The notes beneath the pieces are model-generated. The model did not search any database, was not told the origin of the DNA, and was given only the letters and a program-made list of their open reading frames with translations. DNA of 64,000 bases from Antedon mediterranea (taxonomy: Eukaryota; Echinodermata; Crinoidea; Comatulida; Antedonidae). Shown in pieces: positions 1 through 14,100 of the stretch. Position numbers and translations under genes: made by a program. How positions within the stretch are numbered: the stretch's first letter is position 1; each line of letters begins with the position of its first letter. The stretch covers positions 13,803,001-13,867,000 of the forward strand of contig NC_092680.1 of the NCBI RefSeq assembly GCF_964355755.1. Direction: 5' to 3'.

Positions 1-850
1 TCCAGATGGTACGCATGCATACACCTGGGAGGAATAAACTTTTTTCCCCGACTGAAAAAGGTCTACGCTTGCGTTTTTAAGCCTCTAGGCCTGATGTTTC
101 CAAAGTATAAAATGCAATTTTTTGAAGACCTGCAGCTCTAGTTTTAAACATTTTCTTAGCTCAGCCCCAACAATAAAGCTGGTCATATTTCGAAGAAGTA
201 CATTTTCCGGGACCTAACATCTCTATTTTTCAAACATTTCTTAGCTCAGTCACAACCCATGATAGGGACTTATATATTTTTTTTTCATGTTTTGAAGTAT
301 AATAAGTCCAATTTCCGGGACATCCAACTCTATTTTTCTAAATTTTCTTTGAACTTTTATTTTTTAAATTGAAAAATATGGATTGAAACAGTCATCGCGC
401 ATCGTTTTTTTGCACGCAGTATTTTATTTATGCATTATAAAAAATGGAAAAAATGGCTACCCTAAATCTGATTAAAAAGACCTCAAATGACGCTAGAACG
501 CGTTGCTTCCGGGGGCTTCGCCCCCTGGACCCCCACCAGGGGCCCTTGGCGGCCCCTGGCCCTCAGCCTAGTGATGCTCGCTTCGCTCGCATATCCCCCT
601 CGTTGGGGAATGTAGCCCCCGCGTCGGGAAGGTCCTGGCGCCACCCCTGCTGAGTTGGCCTCATCATGAGAGCGTTAAGTTCTGGTGTCCATCGTTCAAC
701 TAGCCCAAGTCACAACAGAGAGTCTTACATCAGTCTTTAGAACGTCAAATAACGCAAATTTTTCCAGGCCCTTCGGCCCCTGGACCCTGACCCCTTGGCG
801 GCCCCCTGGCCCCCAGCCATTGTTGCTCGCTTCGCTCGCACCCCCCCATT
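1..850. repeat. Dispersed repeat, two degenerate units
   Basis: Two related units lie side by side. Each has a GC-rich core with short palindromic runs such as GGGGGCTTCGCCCCC, and then CGCTTCGCTCGCA. The first is near 455-590 and the second near 705-850. The lead-in (CAGTATTTTATTTATG, then a GGCTAC..AATCTGATTAAAA stretch) recurs near the right edge of the window at about 63325-63420, so this is a dispersed family. The short frames over the GC-rich parts are repeat sequence, not genes. Confidence 0.7.
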
Positions 851-909
851 ATAAATGCTGCATACGGGCCTGAATGTTGATAATTAATAATGTAAGATGC
901 ATAAAATAC

Positions 910-3137
910 CTGAATATTTCATGTGAAGAGATAGCATATTCATTTTTATCAAGGGGGAACATCTTGAAAATGTGACCATTACAAATAACAATGATGTGAT
1001 TACCTCCACAAGCACCTTCCCTTTCTGAAATAATAAACCATTTCACATTAATTTGGTTTCATTTCTGTATTTCAACTATATTTTATGAGGGCAGAAGGTG
1101 ATCCTTTAATCACTGTTTAACAATAGAGAGCGGAGTTGTTTTATCGTATCATTTATTTTGCAATTAACAAATACAAACAAGAAAACAGAACAAAAGTAAA
1201 TCAATGAGGCAATGAGGCAGGATCACAAAGAAAATACTTATTATAAGATATAAGATATTTCAAATGTTTAAAAACGTTAAAATTACATTTTCGGAAGAAA
1301 GTTAATATTGCGTATAGTATAAGTATATAAAACAGTATTTTTAAAATAAATTAGTAAAATATTTCTTATCTGTATATATATATTATATATAAACACATCA
1401 GGCAAAGAATATTAATTCTAAACCGCCCGGTGATTATGTTTTATTGTTACATCAGACTGGGCTTGAACACTGGTATTTGTAGGCACGTTATATTGTAAGT
1501 AATGATATTGAGAATTTAACCTGTTTTAAAAGATCTAATGAGTTGGTCACGTTTAATTCCAGGAATACGTCCACAATTAAATATGCTACGAAGTTGATGC
1601 ATCGATAGTTTATCCTTTCTACCATCTGGAGCTATTAATTGCCTGAAACAGATATAATTTTTGATAACTTGTTTGTAAGGTTATAGATTTTAAAAGCATT
1701 CCAAATGTACAAAAACCCACCACCACTGCCAGGACAATTGTTGAATTTGAAGATGAAAAATACATTAAATAGCATTTTAATAGCATGATACAAGCAAAAT
1801 ATAAATCATTAATGCAAATACCCAGTAAATAATGCCTCATGGACACCTTATGTCACATTTTTAATGAAATTGTCTGCTTAAAACCAAGACTGTTAATATG
1901 ATTTTTCTAATTCAATGTTGAATAATAATACAAAGTTTTCAGTACCCTCTGCTTTCAATTCAAACTATTTTTTAAATAAAAAAAATCCTTCAAAAGCAAA
2001 CTCAGTATGCAAATATTTTGCTGTGGCTAAGAACTTCTTTCGTTATTTCAGAGTTATATGTGTACATATTTGATGCCATCGGGGAGAAGGAGGGTGTTTA
2101 GGATAGAGTCTAGATAGCACTTTCTCTCACCTTCTAATACTACTCCAATAGCCTAGCATATGGTAGATATAGATCGATGCTCTGGAGAGTTGCGAACCCA
2201 TCTCAGGTGGCCAGATATCATCAAGGCTAGGTTGTACTCCAACCATATTACCAAGAATGGCAGTTGGTGTTCTACCATTCAGGTATGCTTCCTCCCACCA
2301 CTCATGAACCTAATAAATTATGAAGTCAAACTGTTTAACACTAGAAAAATGGTATACAATAACAGAAACATAGTATAGCCTACTTAGTCTGTATGTTTGA
2401 TAATGAGCTTCATTAACTCTGATTAAATACTGATCAAAATACTTACAAGGGGTTGTAATCAACTCATAGTAAAGATACTAAAATTAAAGTTAATAATAAA
2501 AGATCCTTACCCAGTTTTTGGAATGTTTGGCTTTCTGCGCAAGTTTACTGTGAATTGTTTTACCAATTCCTTCCTCAAATTTCTTCACTTGCTCCTTGTA
2601 AGCAAGGAACTCAGTTGTTGACAAAAACGGTTTTACTGAAAGAACATTAACAATTTTAAGATACATATTGTTCCCCTGAAAAAATAATTCTTAAAAAAAT
2701 GTTTGTTGACCATAAATTGGATAAAAAAAATATATACTTGTAAACCTGAAAAAATGTAAAGCAAAAAATATTCAAATTTTGGTTGAATTTAACCATTAAT
2801 TTTTTCCTTTTATAAAGGAGAATTTTTTTCTATGGAAGTGATTAACTTTATTAAAACTACAAAACAACCTATTCAAAGTCTTATGTAATTAATCTTAATT
2901 TTTCATATTTGAGGGGGGGGGGGGGAGACAATACATCTTTAAACATTATAATAAGACAGGTCACTTGAAATATATGAAAAGAAACTGGTTTAATTAATTA
3001 CCTGAATCGAGGTATTTGGTCAGAGTATTTTGTAGGCTAGGTAGGGGCAGTGAAGGTAGTGATTCATCATACTGGAAGGTGAGGTCTGCAGTCACACCAG
3101 AACTACTATTTGATATGTTATTACTTGTATTGCTCAT
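910..3137 (-). CDS. CROT: Carnitine acyltransferase, probably peroxisomal carnitine O-octanoyltransferase (N-terminal part)
   Basis: Five coding exons are visible: 3002-3137 (start ATG at 3137), 2511-2635, 2131-2309, 1521-1642 and 910-1024. All junctions are GT-AG and the phases fit, giving 225 codons before the gene leaves the left edge. Family landmarks are the SLPSLPLPSL start of the carnitine/choline acyltransferase domain, then YLDSVKPFLS, a FEEGIG helix, NWVHEWWEEAYL, WPPEMGSQL and HMLGYWSSIR, then NHIIVICNGHIF. The enzyme moves medium-chain acyl groups between CoA and carnitine. CROT acts in peroxisomes, feeding shortened acyl groups to mitochondria. The catalytic His and any peroxisomal targeting signal would lie in exons outside the window. 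There is no mitochondrial leader and the YLDSVKPF segment looks CROT-like, but CRAT is the main alternative. An untranslated first exon could lie upstream. Confidence 0.88.
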
Positions 3138-3849
3138 TGTGATGAAGTTTTAAAATCTAAAACAAAATGAATATAGCAATGTATTAAGATAGATTCACAA
3201 ATTAGACATTCAATCCAGCCCCAAGTCAAGTCAGCCCGCATTAAAATATGAAACGCAAAAAGTGAAGCAAATTAGTATAACTTTAAATACATTATATATT
3301 TTTATAACATTTTTATTTTACTGTATTTATCTAATAATATCTATCTAATATATCTAAGAATATTTTTTATTCATTCTGGGAACATCCTTTTTTATCAAAA
3401 TTTATAGGCCCTATGCCTACTGTACCCAGGCAGGTCTCCCTGCTGTACCTAACAAACACATAACTGAGACTATTCATCACAACTAATAACTAGATTTAAT
3501 TCGTCACTATGACGAATTATAGGTTATATGCATTGATTTAAATAAAGATAATTGATTTTTAAAAGATATATTGATTGATTGATTTTCTCAGAATCTTTAA
3601 TTTTTTATATTATATGATAGGACGTGACCTGGCCTTGCTAACGCGACCACCATAGCTGGTATCACAATCCGATCAAAGATCCATATGCGTATAATGTCAT
3701 AAACCACATTTGTTGTTACATAATAATAAAGACATAAGTTAATTTTTATCTAGATTTCATTATAAATCATGTGTATAATCTATACACTAAGAAATAAATT
3801 TGAACAAACAATACGGATAATAAAAAAAAAAATCTTATTTCGTTTCCCA

Positions 3850-3925
3850 AGGTGAGACTCGATCTCGGTACCTTGAATGCCATAGACACGAGCACAGATC
3901 ATCGAGCCATACACCACTGACTAAA
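3850..3925 (-). repeat. tRNA-derived sequence (degenerate)
   Basis: Read on the minus strand there is an A-box-like TGGCTCGATGAT followed about 35 nt later by a B-box-like GATCGAGTCTC, with a total length near 75 nt. The stems are imperfect, so this is more likely a tRNA-derived repeat or pseudogene than a working tRNA gene. Confidence 0.35.
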
Positions 3926-6084
3926 AGGTGTAGAAAAATTCCTCCGTGTATTTACTATGCAGTAACCAGTTTGGTGCAAATAGATTATTACATACCGCAA
4001 TGAATTATAATTTTTTACTATGATGACATCTTTAAAATGTAAACAAATGATGCACTGTCAAACTATATACTTTTAACTTTAATATATGAACTTTGGAAGG
4101 AAGAAAGTTAATGTTAAGTTCGTTATTTTGGCCTAAGAAAATGTCATAATTTGTTTGATTGTCGAAATTATTTTTTTAAATTTAATATGCAATTAATGAT
4201 GACTTAATCAACTTTTGTTCTCTTAATTTGATAATAAATCATATATATGATACATATACTTCAAGAAAATGAAATAAAAAATAGGTGTTCCCCTGCATTC
4301 TGACGATATATATTAATTTTTAAAATTTAGCATATTTTCACCATTTTGTTAACTTATACGTGCGTAGCCAGTCACTTTTGACGTGCTCGTATAACGCAAT
4401 TTCGAGTTGAAACGTGAATCAAATATGATGATATTATTAAAGAAAGATTGTAAAACAGAAATTGGGCAAAAAGAGTGCGCATTAACGTTTAACGCGCCGT
4501 GCGCGTGAAAAAATCGGCGCACTCATGGCAATTTTTTAAACGCTTAAAATTGCCTGAAACGTACTCTAATTTCATCGAAAATTAATTTTGACAATTTTGA
4601 ACATTTTAAGCGCGCGTACGCAAGCGTTATATGCGCTACGCACGTAATTGTATTGCCATATGATGAAATATGACCTGAAATTTATGAGTACCAAATTTTG
4701 TTTTATTGTGATTCATGCTTGTGAAGATATGATTACAAACGTGATTTCGTAAAATCGCGCGTAGACCGCGTAATTTTTGATTGCGCATCGTGAAAATATA
4801 ACCACATCGATTCCTGGCCATAAGGAATATACTCTGAAAAATTGACTTAGATAGATAAAACTGATATCAAGATAATTCACAGACAAAATAGTGCTAAGGA
4901 AAGAATAAATAAATAAATAAATAAATAAAGATTTTGACAGAATCAAGAGGTTATATGCATGATAATGCATATAACCTAATAACATTCATCAACTAGTAGT
5001 GGGGTTCCTTAGCTCCAACAAAAGGGGTCGATACTTCAAATTCGGTTAGAAGCACGAAACCTGGTATGGCAACTCGTATAAAAAATTTGCAGCTTTTAAG
5101 ATTTGAGGCCATTTAAAATAATGGCAAATACTACTACTTTCTATTCATGTTTAATAGACATTAGCAATTAACTCAATACTATAAGAGTTATTGAAAAATA
5201 ATAGATCTGAACATATTGAGGAGAACCTTCCAAATGAAAAAAGATGCATTATTATATTGACTGTGTTTACCATATTATATATGTAAACAAGAAAATCATT
5301 CCTTTTCATCATTATGTTTGTATCTTAAATTAAAAAATAACTGTAATCCAACCCTCTCACAAAGATTTACTTAAAAGGCAAATGCAGTCGCAGCTAAATA
5401 ATCTAAAGGCCGTGCTCGATTTATGAAATAACAAACCAATGCCATAGGCCTATATATCATTTCCAAACGTGCCACCCTCTTATGTTTTCCGCCAAGTATA
5501 AATGGTGAGACCCATGAATACTGTTTAGTTTAGTAAAGTTATTTAAAAGCTCCATACTTATTTGACCAGAGAAGCTATTGTTAACAATCCATAATCAAAA
5601 CACAGTATAACATGTTTTTATTTGCTCAAACCATTCTAAATATCAATTTTAATTACATTTAAAAAATGTAATGTTACAGTAATTTTTTTGGTAGCTGGTC
5701 ATACTCTAGACCATGGATAAGAAAAACCTGCACAAATTACTAGGTACATGGTAATTTAAAAAACACTTGCACTATGACACTCAGTATTACCATCGACATA
5801 GATCTGTTTCAAAAGATCAAGCAATTTTCGGCAGGGAGTGAGATGGTTCTCTCTGCAATTGTAGGTTGTTTTAATCAGATTACACATCAATATAGTCATG
5901 TCAAAGAATTTAATTGATAGGAGACTAAATAATTATAAACTAGGCCTCTAGGCTATATTGTACTTGTCCACATTCTGAGTTTATCAGAAAAATAAATGAC
6001 TGATCTGAAACAAATAACTTCAGTTACTTTGGAATTACTAGTACTTAGTTACTGTGTTTTGGGATTGATGGACTTGGTGTACTC

Positions 6085-6200
6085 AGTACTACTTAGTAGG
6101 CTAGGCCGCTAGCTAGCTAGGCTACTACTAGGCTAGGATAGGGAGACAGAGTAGTAGGCTAGGCTAGTCATTATACTTATATAGGGCCTAGCTAGGACTA
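6085..6200. repeat. AGGCCTA/GCTAGGCT low-complexity tract
   Basis: Dense runs of overlapping CTAGCTAGGCTA and GGCCTAG words. A similar, longer tract lies at 25490-25800, and single AGGCCTA words are scattered elsewhere in non-coding DNA. Confidence 0.7.
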
Positions 6201-7753
6201 GGCATAGTAATTGTATTACATAAATTGTATATTATTGGCAACGATTTATATAAAAAAGGTTTAATGATGTAATAGCATTACCTTAAATCTAAAAATAAGA
6301 TTGTCGTTAATTTCTAAAGCATAAAAAACGAAAAAATTTAACACAAACGGCAAGACTTCCCCAGGTACGTACCTTGTCTATCAGCAGCAGCAATCTGTGT
6401 GTGTGTGTGGATCGCTGTTGCAGCAGCGAATATCGCATTGTGTTTGTTTATTGGTTGTTTTTGTTTGTGTGCACTCGAGCATGAGCTATAAATGTGGTAC
6501 TGTATATACTGTATATAGTTGTGTGTCTTTCATACAAATAACCTATAAACAAACTGATAAAATGTCTCAATTTTATTAAAACAAAATGCATTTACAAAAA
6601 TAAAATGTTAATTTCAAATAAAAATATCAATTTCTACAAAGCATAATTGATAAACACAAAGTGAAGGAACATTGTTTTGATACCAGATAATTTAATATAT
6701 CAATTACATTGAAGTTATACATTGAATAAATCAACGGCAAGCTACCAGCTTTAGTACTGCTAACTGTAATTATTCTCGTTTTATTTTTGTAAATGGCACC
6801 TTATAAAGCAAATTATGAGTAAAAAAATAATTTTGTGTAAACATACGTTTATAAAAGATAACAAATGTACAAGTATATACAAAGAAGTTCTTTTGGTACA
6901 GAACAAAAATAAGTCAAAATTAATTAGAAATCAAAACCTTCAAATTGAGTCAATTCGTCTGGTTTGATAAAAAAAATGGTCATAAGAATATTATGACATT
7001 ATTATATGGTTTCCTAGTTGACAGTTTATATCTCAAAGATGACAGTATTTATACAGTATCTCTTATTAAACATTACATAATATAATAACCATAACCTATT
7101 ATTACAAGTAGTAGTACAAACTAGAATACATTTTTTTTTTAAATAAAACATATTAAAATTAACATTACATCATCAAGTGTTTTTCATTAAAAAAAAATTC
7201 ATAAATTTTATCAATTTAAGAATGTTTAAAAAACCACAATTTAAAATGGAATGTTTAAGTTTTGTTAAAGACAATATAAAAAAATATGATAAAATTTTCT
7301 TTCCAAACCAGCCCACTACTGATGACTAGAACCTACGGGATAGAGTAATCTCATCAATTCCAAAGAAGTGAACATTATTACATTATAGAGAAACTAACAT
7401 TCTTTTTTATTTTATTTATGGTATTCTGAACTTCAAACCTCTTTTCCATTAACATTCAGAAGCAATCGTATACTTAATTTCATCTGAAATTTTGTTTCCA
7501 TATAATATTATACATTGTATTTTGATGCTCATATTGTATTGTATACTTAAATTCATTTACAATTTGATTTTCATTTATATCATATTATATTATATTTTGA
7601 TGTTAATTTCTTTTTATTGTTTTTTATTTTTCTTTTCGTTGCAATTTTATTATAACGTATTCTATGAATTAATGATTATATTGACGGTCACTTTAACAAT
7701 GTTTATTCTTATCAAGTATAGTTCTATTGACAAATTAACAGATTATTTTATGT

Positions 7754-10700
7754 ATGATGGCTGATGAACAAAGCAAAGACAATGTACCAGTAACAAATTG
7801 TAAACCTTATTCTTCTAGTGAATTTTGTAATTGTATCTGTAATAAGCCTGATTCAGTCTTTTCTATATCTCATGTCAATATCAGATCTCTCAGCAAAAAC
7901 TTCGACGAATTCAAAATTTTTTATGAAACTCTTGCTCAGAGTAAAGTAAAAATAATAGCACTTTCAGAGGTATGGCAAATTCCAAGTAAAGAATTATTTA
8001 AGATGAATAATTATTCATTAGAAATGTCGAGTTGATCAAAGAGGTGGCGGAGTAGGAGCGTATATACATACATCCTTAAACTATAAAGTTACTGATCATA
8101 ATATATGCAATTCCGAATCTTTATGGCTGGAAATTGATATAGGTATGAATAAGCCACTCACAGTTGGAATATTATATAGACAACCGAACACAAATGTGGA
8201 CGAATTTATAGAAAGTCTGGAATCGTCACTTGAACACATTATTCAAGCTAGTACTGATTGCATATTGATTGGAGACTTCAATATAAATATGAATAATGTC
8301 CACGCAACTGACACTATTAAACTCAGTAACAGTTTACAATGTTTTGATTTTACGCAACTTATCACTATACCCACACGTATAACAAGTAACTCTAGAACTT
8401 TAATAGACCACATATATACAAATGTTCATTCCAGATTTATTACGTCAGGAACTATAGAAGTAGATTTATTGGATCATTTGGCAATATTTTGTATACTGGA
8501 AAACATTAACAATCTCTTTCAACAGACTAATCAAATTAAATTTAGAAATTACTCGCGATTAAACATAGAGTAATTTATGAGTGAACTTAAACTGGTCTGA
8601 AGTATATAATAGCCAGGACGTGAATGTTGCATATACATCTTTTTCGGACTTGTTTTTAAATGTGTGCAACAAGCATGCCCCTCTTGTTACAAAAAATATT
8701 AACCCAAAAAAGAAACCTAAAAAGCCATGGATTAATTCGGCATTAAAAAAAATCAATAAAATGTAAGCACAAATTATTTTCAAAAGTAATAAAAAGTAAT
8801 TATAACCCCGAAATTCTAGCAAAATATAAACGATACCGCAATGTGCTCACCAATTCATTGAGAGAAGCAAAACAGTTATTTTACTCTGAACAATTTGAAG
8901 ACCGATGTGGCAATATAAATAAAACCTGGGAAATTGTCAATGATATTTTAGGCAGAGGGAGAAAAGTAATGAAACTACCTAATCATTTAACAATTCAATC
9001 CGATAATGGTACGACACACGAAGCAACTAGTCAATCATCGATTGTAAATGGGTTTAATGAGTATTTTGTTTCAATTGGGCAGAACCTTCACATAAGTGCA
9101 ATGACGGTCCTATTAACAACCCGATAAATGTACCAACTTCTCCCAATTCTCTATTTCTCAATGGTACAACTGAAAATGAAGTATATGATATTTTAATTAG
9201 ATTAGATAAAAATAAGGCTGTGGGAATAGATCAGAATAGCCCCAAATTAATTATTTTAGCAGCAAATTACATTAGTCAACCCCACGCATATTTAATAAAT
9301 CTATCGTTCTTTCTAAGGGGACTTTCCCCGATGCGTTAAAAAAGGCGAAAGTGATACCCATTTTTTAAAAAGGTTTACCGTCTGATCCAGGTAACTATAG
9401 ACCGGTATCTATACTTCCGCAGTTTAGTAAAGTTTTTGAAAAAATATTTAATAAACAACTTGCATCTTATTTATCCCGCTTTGATTTATTGTAGTCTCAC
9501 CAACATGGTTTCAGAGAGAATTATAGTACAGAACTAGCTATCACAGACCTGACACAGAAACTGTCAGATGAAATGGACAAGGGAAATGTAGTTTTGGGGA
9601 TATTCTTGGATCTGAAAAAAGCCTTCGATACGGTGAACCATAGCATTCTAATAAATAAATTATATTCATATGGGATTCGGGGGTTACCATTGGCTTTTTT
9701 TTTAAATTACCTATATAACCGAAAACAATATGTGAGTATAAATGGTATCGATTCAAATGAACTTTCCATAAGTTGCGGTGTACCCCAAGGGTCAGTATTG
9801 GGGCCTACATTGTTCCTTATATATATCAATGACATTGCACATGTGACTGACTACTTCGATATTCGTTTATTTGCAGACGATACCAGTTTGTTCCATACTT
9901 TTAATCCACACGATGATATTGACATGCAGTATATAGATAGCAAATTTAAAAATATTGTGGACTGGTGTGATTTGAATAAATTAACCATTAATACAAAAAA
10001 GACAGAGTATATCATTTTCCGTGGTAAACACACGGCTATTAAAACTAACGGAGCAATACATGTTAAAGGAACAGAAATTGACGAAGTAGAATCAACTGTG
10101 TATATAGGGGTCACACTTGACAATAAACTCACATGGAAAAATCAAATTAATAAGGTCAACAAAATTGTTAGTTCCAAGGCAGGTGTGCTCTATAAACTGA
10201 GAAATTTTGTTCCTCAGTCAACCCCATATATCATATGCTCTAGAGGCATGGGGGAACACATATACAACAAATTTAAAACCTATACACCTCAACCAAAAAC
10301 GAATTGTACGCACTATAACACACTCTGATAGATTAGCACATACATCATCATTATTTACAGAACTGGGGATACTAAATATTTATAAGCAACATACATTTCA
10401 GTTAGTTTTATTTTTCATGACAGTATTAATGGCAGGTTTCCCGTGGGAATTCCAGAATATTTTTCACATGCCCAGCATCGTCACTCAACGAGATTTCAAG
10501 CAAGGGGAAATCTTGCTATTCCAAAATACAAAAGACGTAATGTTGGTCAGTTTTCTGTCCGATATTCTGGTGCTAATTCATGGAACGAGATACCAGAAAA
10601 TATTAAACATGACTCTAAAATTATATTTAAACGGAAATTAAAGCAATTCTTACTTTAGTTATATAATTATTTATTTTATTTATCTTATTTATGAAAAAGT

Positions 10701-10981
10701 GTAGTAATATTTAAATTTTAAAATATATAAATGGGATTGTTTTAATTTATTAAGTTTTTATTTTTTGTAGGCCTGTGTTAAAGAAATTTTTGCCCATAGT
10801 TGTAAAAATTTAGATAAGTATAATTTATGTAAAAGGGGCTGGACTTGATTAGTGCATAGAGATATTATCTCTATGATTAGTGTTTACACTATTTTCTAGC
10901 TCCTTCATTATGTTTTAAAATTTAATATTATTTATCATTGTAAAACAACATTGAAAAATAAAGTTGAAGTTGAAGTTGAAA
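7754..10981 (+). mobile_element. CR1/L2-like non-LTR retrotransposon, decayed
   Basis: A LINE with an apurinic-type endonuclease (about 7754-8570: HVNIRSLSKNFDEF, IIALSEVW, GVLYRQPN, CILIGDFNIN) and a reverse transcriptase (about 9490-10330: FLDLKKAFDTVNHS, GVPQGSVLGP, RLFADDTSLF). The C-terminal segment is split into another frame (10330-10660, ending in a YSGANSWNEIPENIK-like block). The 3' end carries AAAGTTGAAGTTGAAGTTG just before 10981, a short tandem tail typical of this group. It is broken by frameshifts near 8030 and 10200, a stop after the endonuclease near 8572, and an in-frame TAG near 9492, so it is not autonomous. It sits 180 bp downstream of the ANKLE1-like stop codon, in opposite orientation. 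Confidence 0.9.
9490..10660 (+). pseudogene. LINE reverse transcriptase, broken
   Basis: The frame opens with a GFRENYSTELAI segment just after a TAG stop and contains the palm motifs LDLKKAFD, PQGSVLGP and FADD, the catalytic Asp pair. It continues to about 10328, after which homology moves to the frame covering 10207-10641 and then 10443-10658. The intact FADD shows that decay is moderate, with few lesions in the core. Confidence 0.88.
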
Positions 10982-11160
10982 TGTTTTTTTCGCAATGTCA
11001 TCATAAGGAACCAATGAGATATTATCTGGATAATGAGAGTATCTAGTTAAAAGACCAAATATAAAATGTTATTTAAAACCTAACAATCAGTAAACATGCT
11101 TTAAAAAATGCATGTACATTAAACATCTGGTATATTTATAGCAAATACCAAGGTACTGTA

Positions 11161-14100
11161 TTACTTATTGCCACCATGAAGGTCAACAGGACGGATCTGT
11201 CGTTCACCTTCAATTAAAAATATCTGCATACATTTGTGTAGTAAATAAGATCCAAGCTTTTTTTGTTTACTTGACTGCCAAGTGCTGGTGACACCATAAT
11301 AGTCACCACGACGTACATTTGTAAGCCTTGCTAGACCTGAAATCAAAATGTATTTCTTTAGAAAGTACCATGCCGATATTATGGCTGTGGTTTTTAGAAC
11401 CATATTTGTAGAACTAGCTCAACCACTTGGCTCAACAATAACTTACTAAGAGAGTCCACCATACAAGCTTCACGTGTGTAAGCCTCTACTGGTATCACTC
11501 CTTGGAACACATGTAATGACACCACACCAAGTCCACAATCCCAAATGTCAACAATGTGCTGAACTTTATCACTAGGCTGTATATATATAAAAAAAACATT
11601 TTGAATTATACATTTTCAGCATTATTGCTGGGAAGATTATTTCTCTTTCCCTTTAAGATACAGTAACTACTTAATCTATTTATATAGCTTTTTGCGCTAT
11701 ATAAATTGAAAATTATTATTAATCCAAGTACGGTAATAATAAATATTATTCAGAACATTGTTGTACAGTAATATAATTTACATTTCTTATAAACTTTATT
11801 ATTAAGCATGCACAATTTTCATAGCATAAATAGAATACCTTCATCCTAGGATTGCGCAATTGTTCAAGGCCTTCATAAAAATGAGCATATGGCCTTCCTC
11901 TCTTGCCTTTACCGATGTAAAAAACCGCCGAAAGAAATGTTTCAAACGTCTCACTATCACTTAGATGTTTACTCCTCTGTGGCAAGTTTCGTGTAACACG
12001 TGGATCTAGCAGTAAATAATTGAACGAGGATTTCACAACACCCTCCCTCCATTTGCGTCCTGGATCTGGATTATTGAAGGCTGCACACATAATTTCTTCT
12101 TCGTCATCACCTGCTTTGGTCGAATTTTTTACACGGTCATTTAGCTCTTGTGAATATTCTATATTTTGATACAAAACAAGATTTATATCTCATAATATCC
12201 TATTTTCTTTTAGTATCAATAACAAATAAAGATTAAAATTTATAAACACAATGTCAATTGGTACATATAGATTCATATATAGTTTTCTATTTCATATTTT
12301 AATTTTAACAGACATTATTTTGTTAGCTAACTAACGCTATTAATTAGAGGGTTTAATGAGAACACTTATAATATTTATATATAAGGAAGCTGTTTGTTAC
12401 CTATTGATGTTCTATCATTTTTGCTGTCTTTCGTCTTTTGTTCTTTTAGTTTCATCAGCTTATTGAAATATATTTCTTTAGTTGTAGGTGTAATTGGACC
12501 AGGATTGAATCCATACGACACTAATTCAAGGTGGAGTTGTTCATATGTTAATTCATCTAAATAATTTTCTTTTTTTGCTTTTTTTTCTTTAAACACATCT
12601 TGCCAGTCGTAGATCACGGTTTCCTCGAACGAATCATTCTGTAAAATTTCTGTATCATCTGTTGAGTTGTCATTTAAAGAGCACCTTTTTTCAATTAATG
12701 ATACTCCGCATTCCTCGTCATGATAAATAAACTCCAAATGTGCATTGTTGGACTCGGTTTGTTCATTGTTTTGGATTTGTTCATTGTTATTGTCCACTGG
12801 CGAATGAACTGTTTGGGTTTTATCATAAGTTTCTTCTCTTTCAATGGTGACTGTTTCATTCAGCTGAGTTGGAAGAGGGTTAGCTTTCATAAATACAAAC
12901 GGGTGATCTGGTGATGTCACATCAAATCCATGAAATATACCATCACTTCCTGATGATGAATCAAATAAACTGTCAGAACCAGGTAACAGAATGCTTGATG
13001 AGCTAAGACTAGAAGATGATGATGATGAAGTACTGTAATATCCTGAAAAAGAATCTTATTGTTTAAAAGAGGCAGATTGTGTTGCGTGGAGGGGTGTTGA
13101 ATAGGGGTGTAAAATAGTGACACACTGTTTTCAGAATTGATGGAACTATAATAAGTTGAAAATATTACTTTCATAATGATAGTTTGGTTCACCAAGAGGT
13201 TCATCTTCGTCGCTATCATATTCCTTAAACCGATTTATATGTTGTAGCAGAAGCTGACGACAATCCCAGCTATCAGCTCCAATGGCGTGATCAAGGGCAT
13301 TCTTATCATCTTCATCTCTTAGCTTAGGATCTCCGCCGTTTGCAAGGAGAACTTGTAAGGCTTGAAAACGTCCCCAACTAGCAGCGACCATAACAGGAGT
13401 CATTCCTTCATGAGACCTAGTAGTGATATATAACATTTTTATAATTATACTGTATATCTAATCTAATGTTTCTGGCTGATTTAGCTTTTCGCTTTTTTTT
13501 TCTGTATCTCAATTGAGATTCAGCCAGATAACCACAGCATTGTCCTTTTTTCAGTAATTTGCCTTTGGATTTAATCTATATTATCTAATATATATCTAGT
13601 GTAAGATGAAAAAAATTCAGGGATTTCTAGAGAATGAATTGGATTTTGTTCGAAATTGTAATAATTGTGACAGTCCACTAAATTTCTGAAATCACTAACC
13701 TTACATTCGGGTCTCCGCCATATTGAATGCAGAGCTCAACAAGTTTTAAAGATGCCTTTGAGTCTAAACCCACTGCAAGATGAAAAGGGCTAACGCCATC
13801 CTCACTGGAAATACAATTTGGATCTGCTCCATATTCTAATAGTTCTTTGCTTGTACTAAAAACATTAAAAAAATATTTTATTTTCCTGTTTACACTAGAA
13901 AAAATTCACCTTCTTTGTAGGTATTGTAAGATAATATAGAAGCAAAATCAAAAATGGCAAATTAACATTGCTCATATACAGTATTTATTACAGTACTAGT
14001 ACACCTTTTTAATTAAAGTCCCATTCCCTACGTTTTTTAGATCTAATTTAAGGTCGCAAACTACATATAATGTAAAAATAAATACTGTATGGTCATATTA

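Larger units (their letters stand above)
3138..7753. other. Upstream and intergenic region of the CROT-like gene
   Basis: No convincing protein gene. It holds AT-rich sequence, a tRNA-like stretch near 3850-3925, a CpG-containing repeat-like block near 4340-4830 (many GCGC and ACGCGC words), an AGGCCTA-rich tract near 6085-6200, and about 1 kb of very AT-rich DNA before the LINE. The hydrophobic frame at 7492-7764 is a composition artefact. A possible 5' splice donor (GTACGT on the minus strand, near 6365) could belong to an untranslated exon of the CROT-like gene, but this is weak. Confidence 0.5.

Noticed and set aside
7492-7764. 90-codon hydrophobic frame
   Set aside because: It reflects very AT-rich DNA (mostly Ile, Leu, Tyr, Phe) and matches no family.
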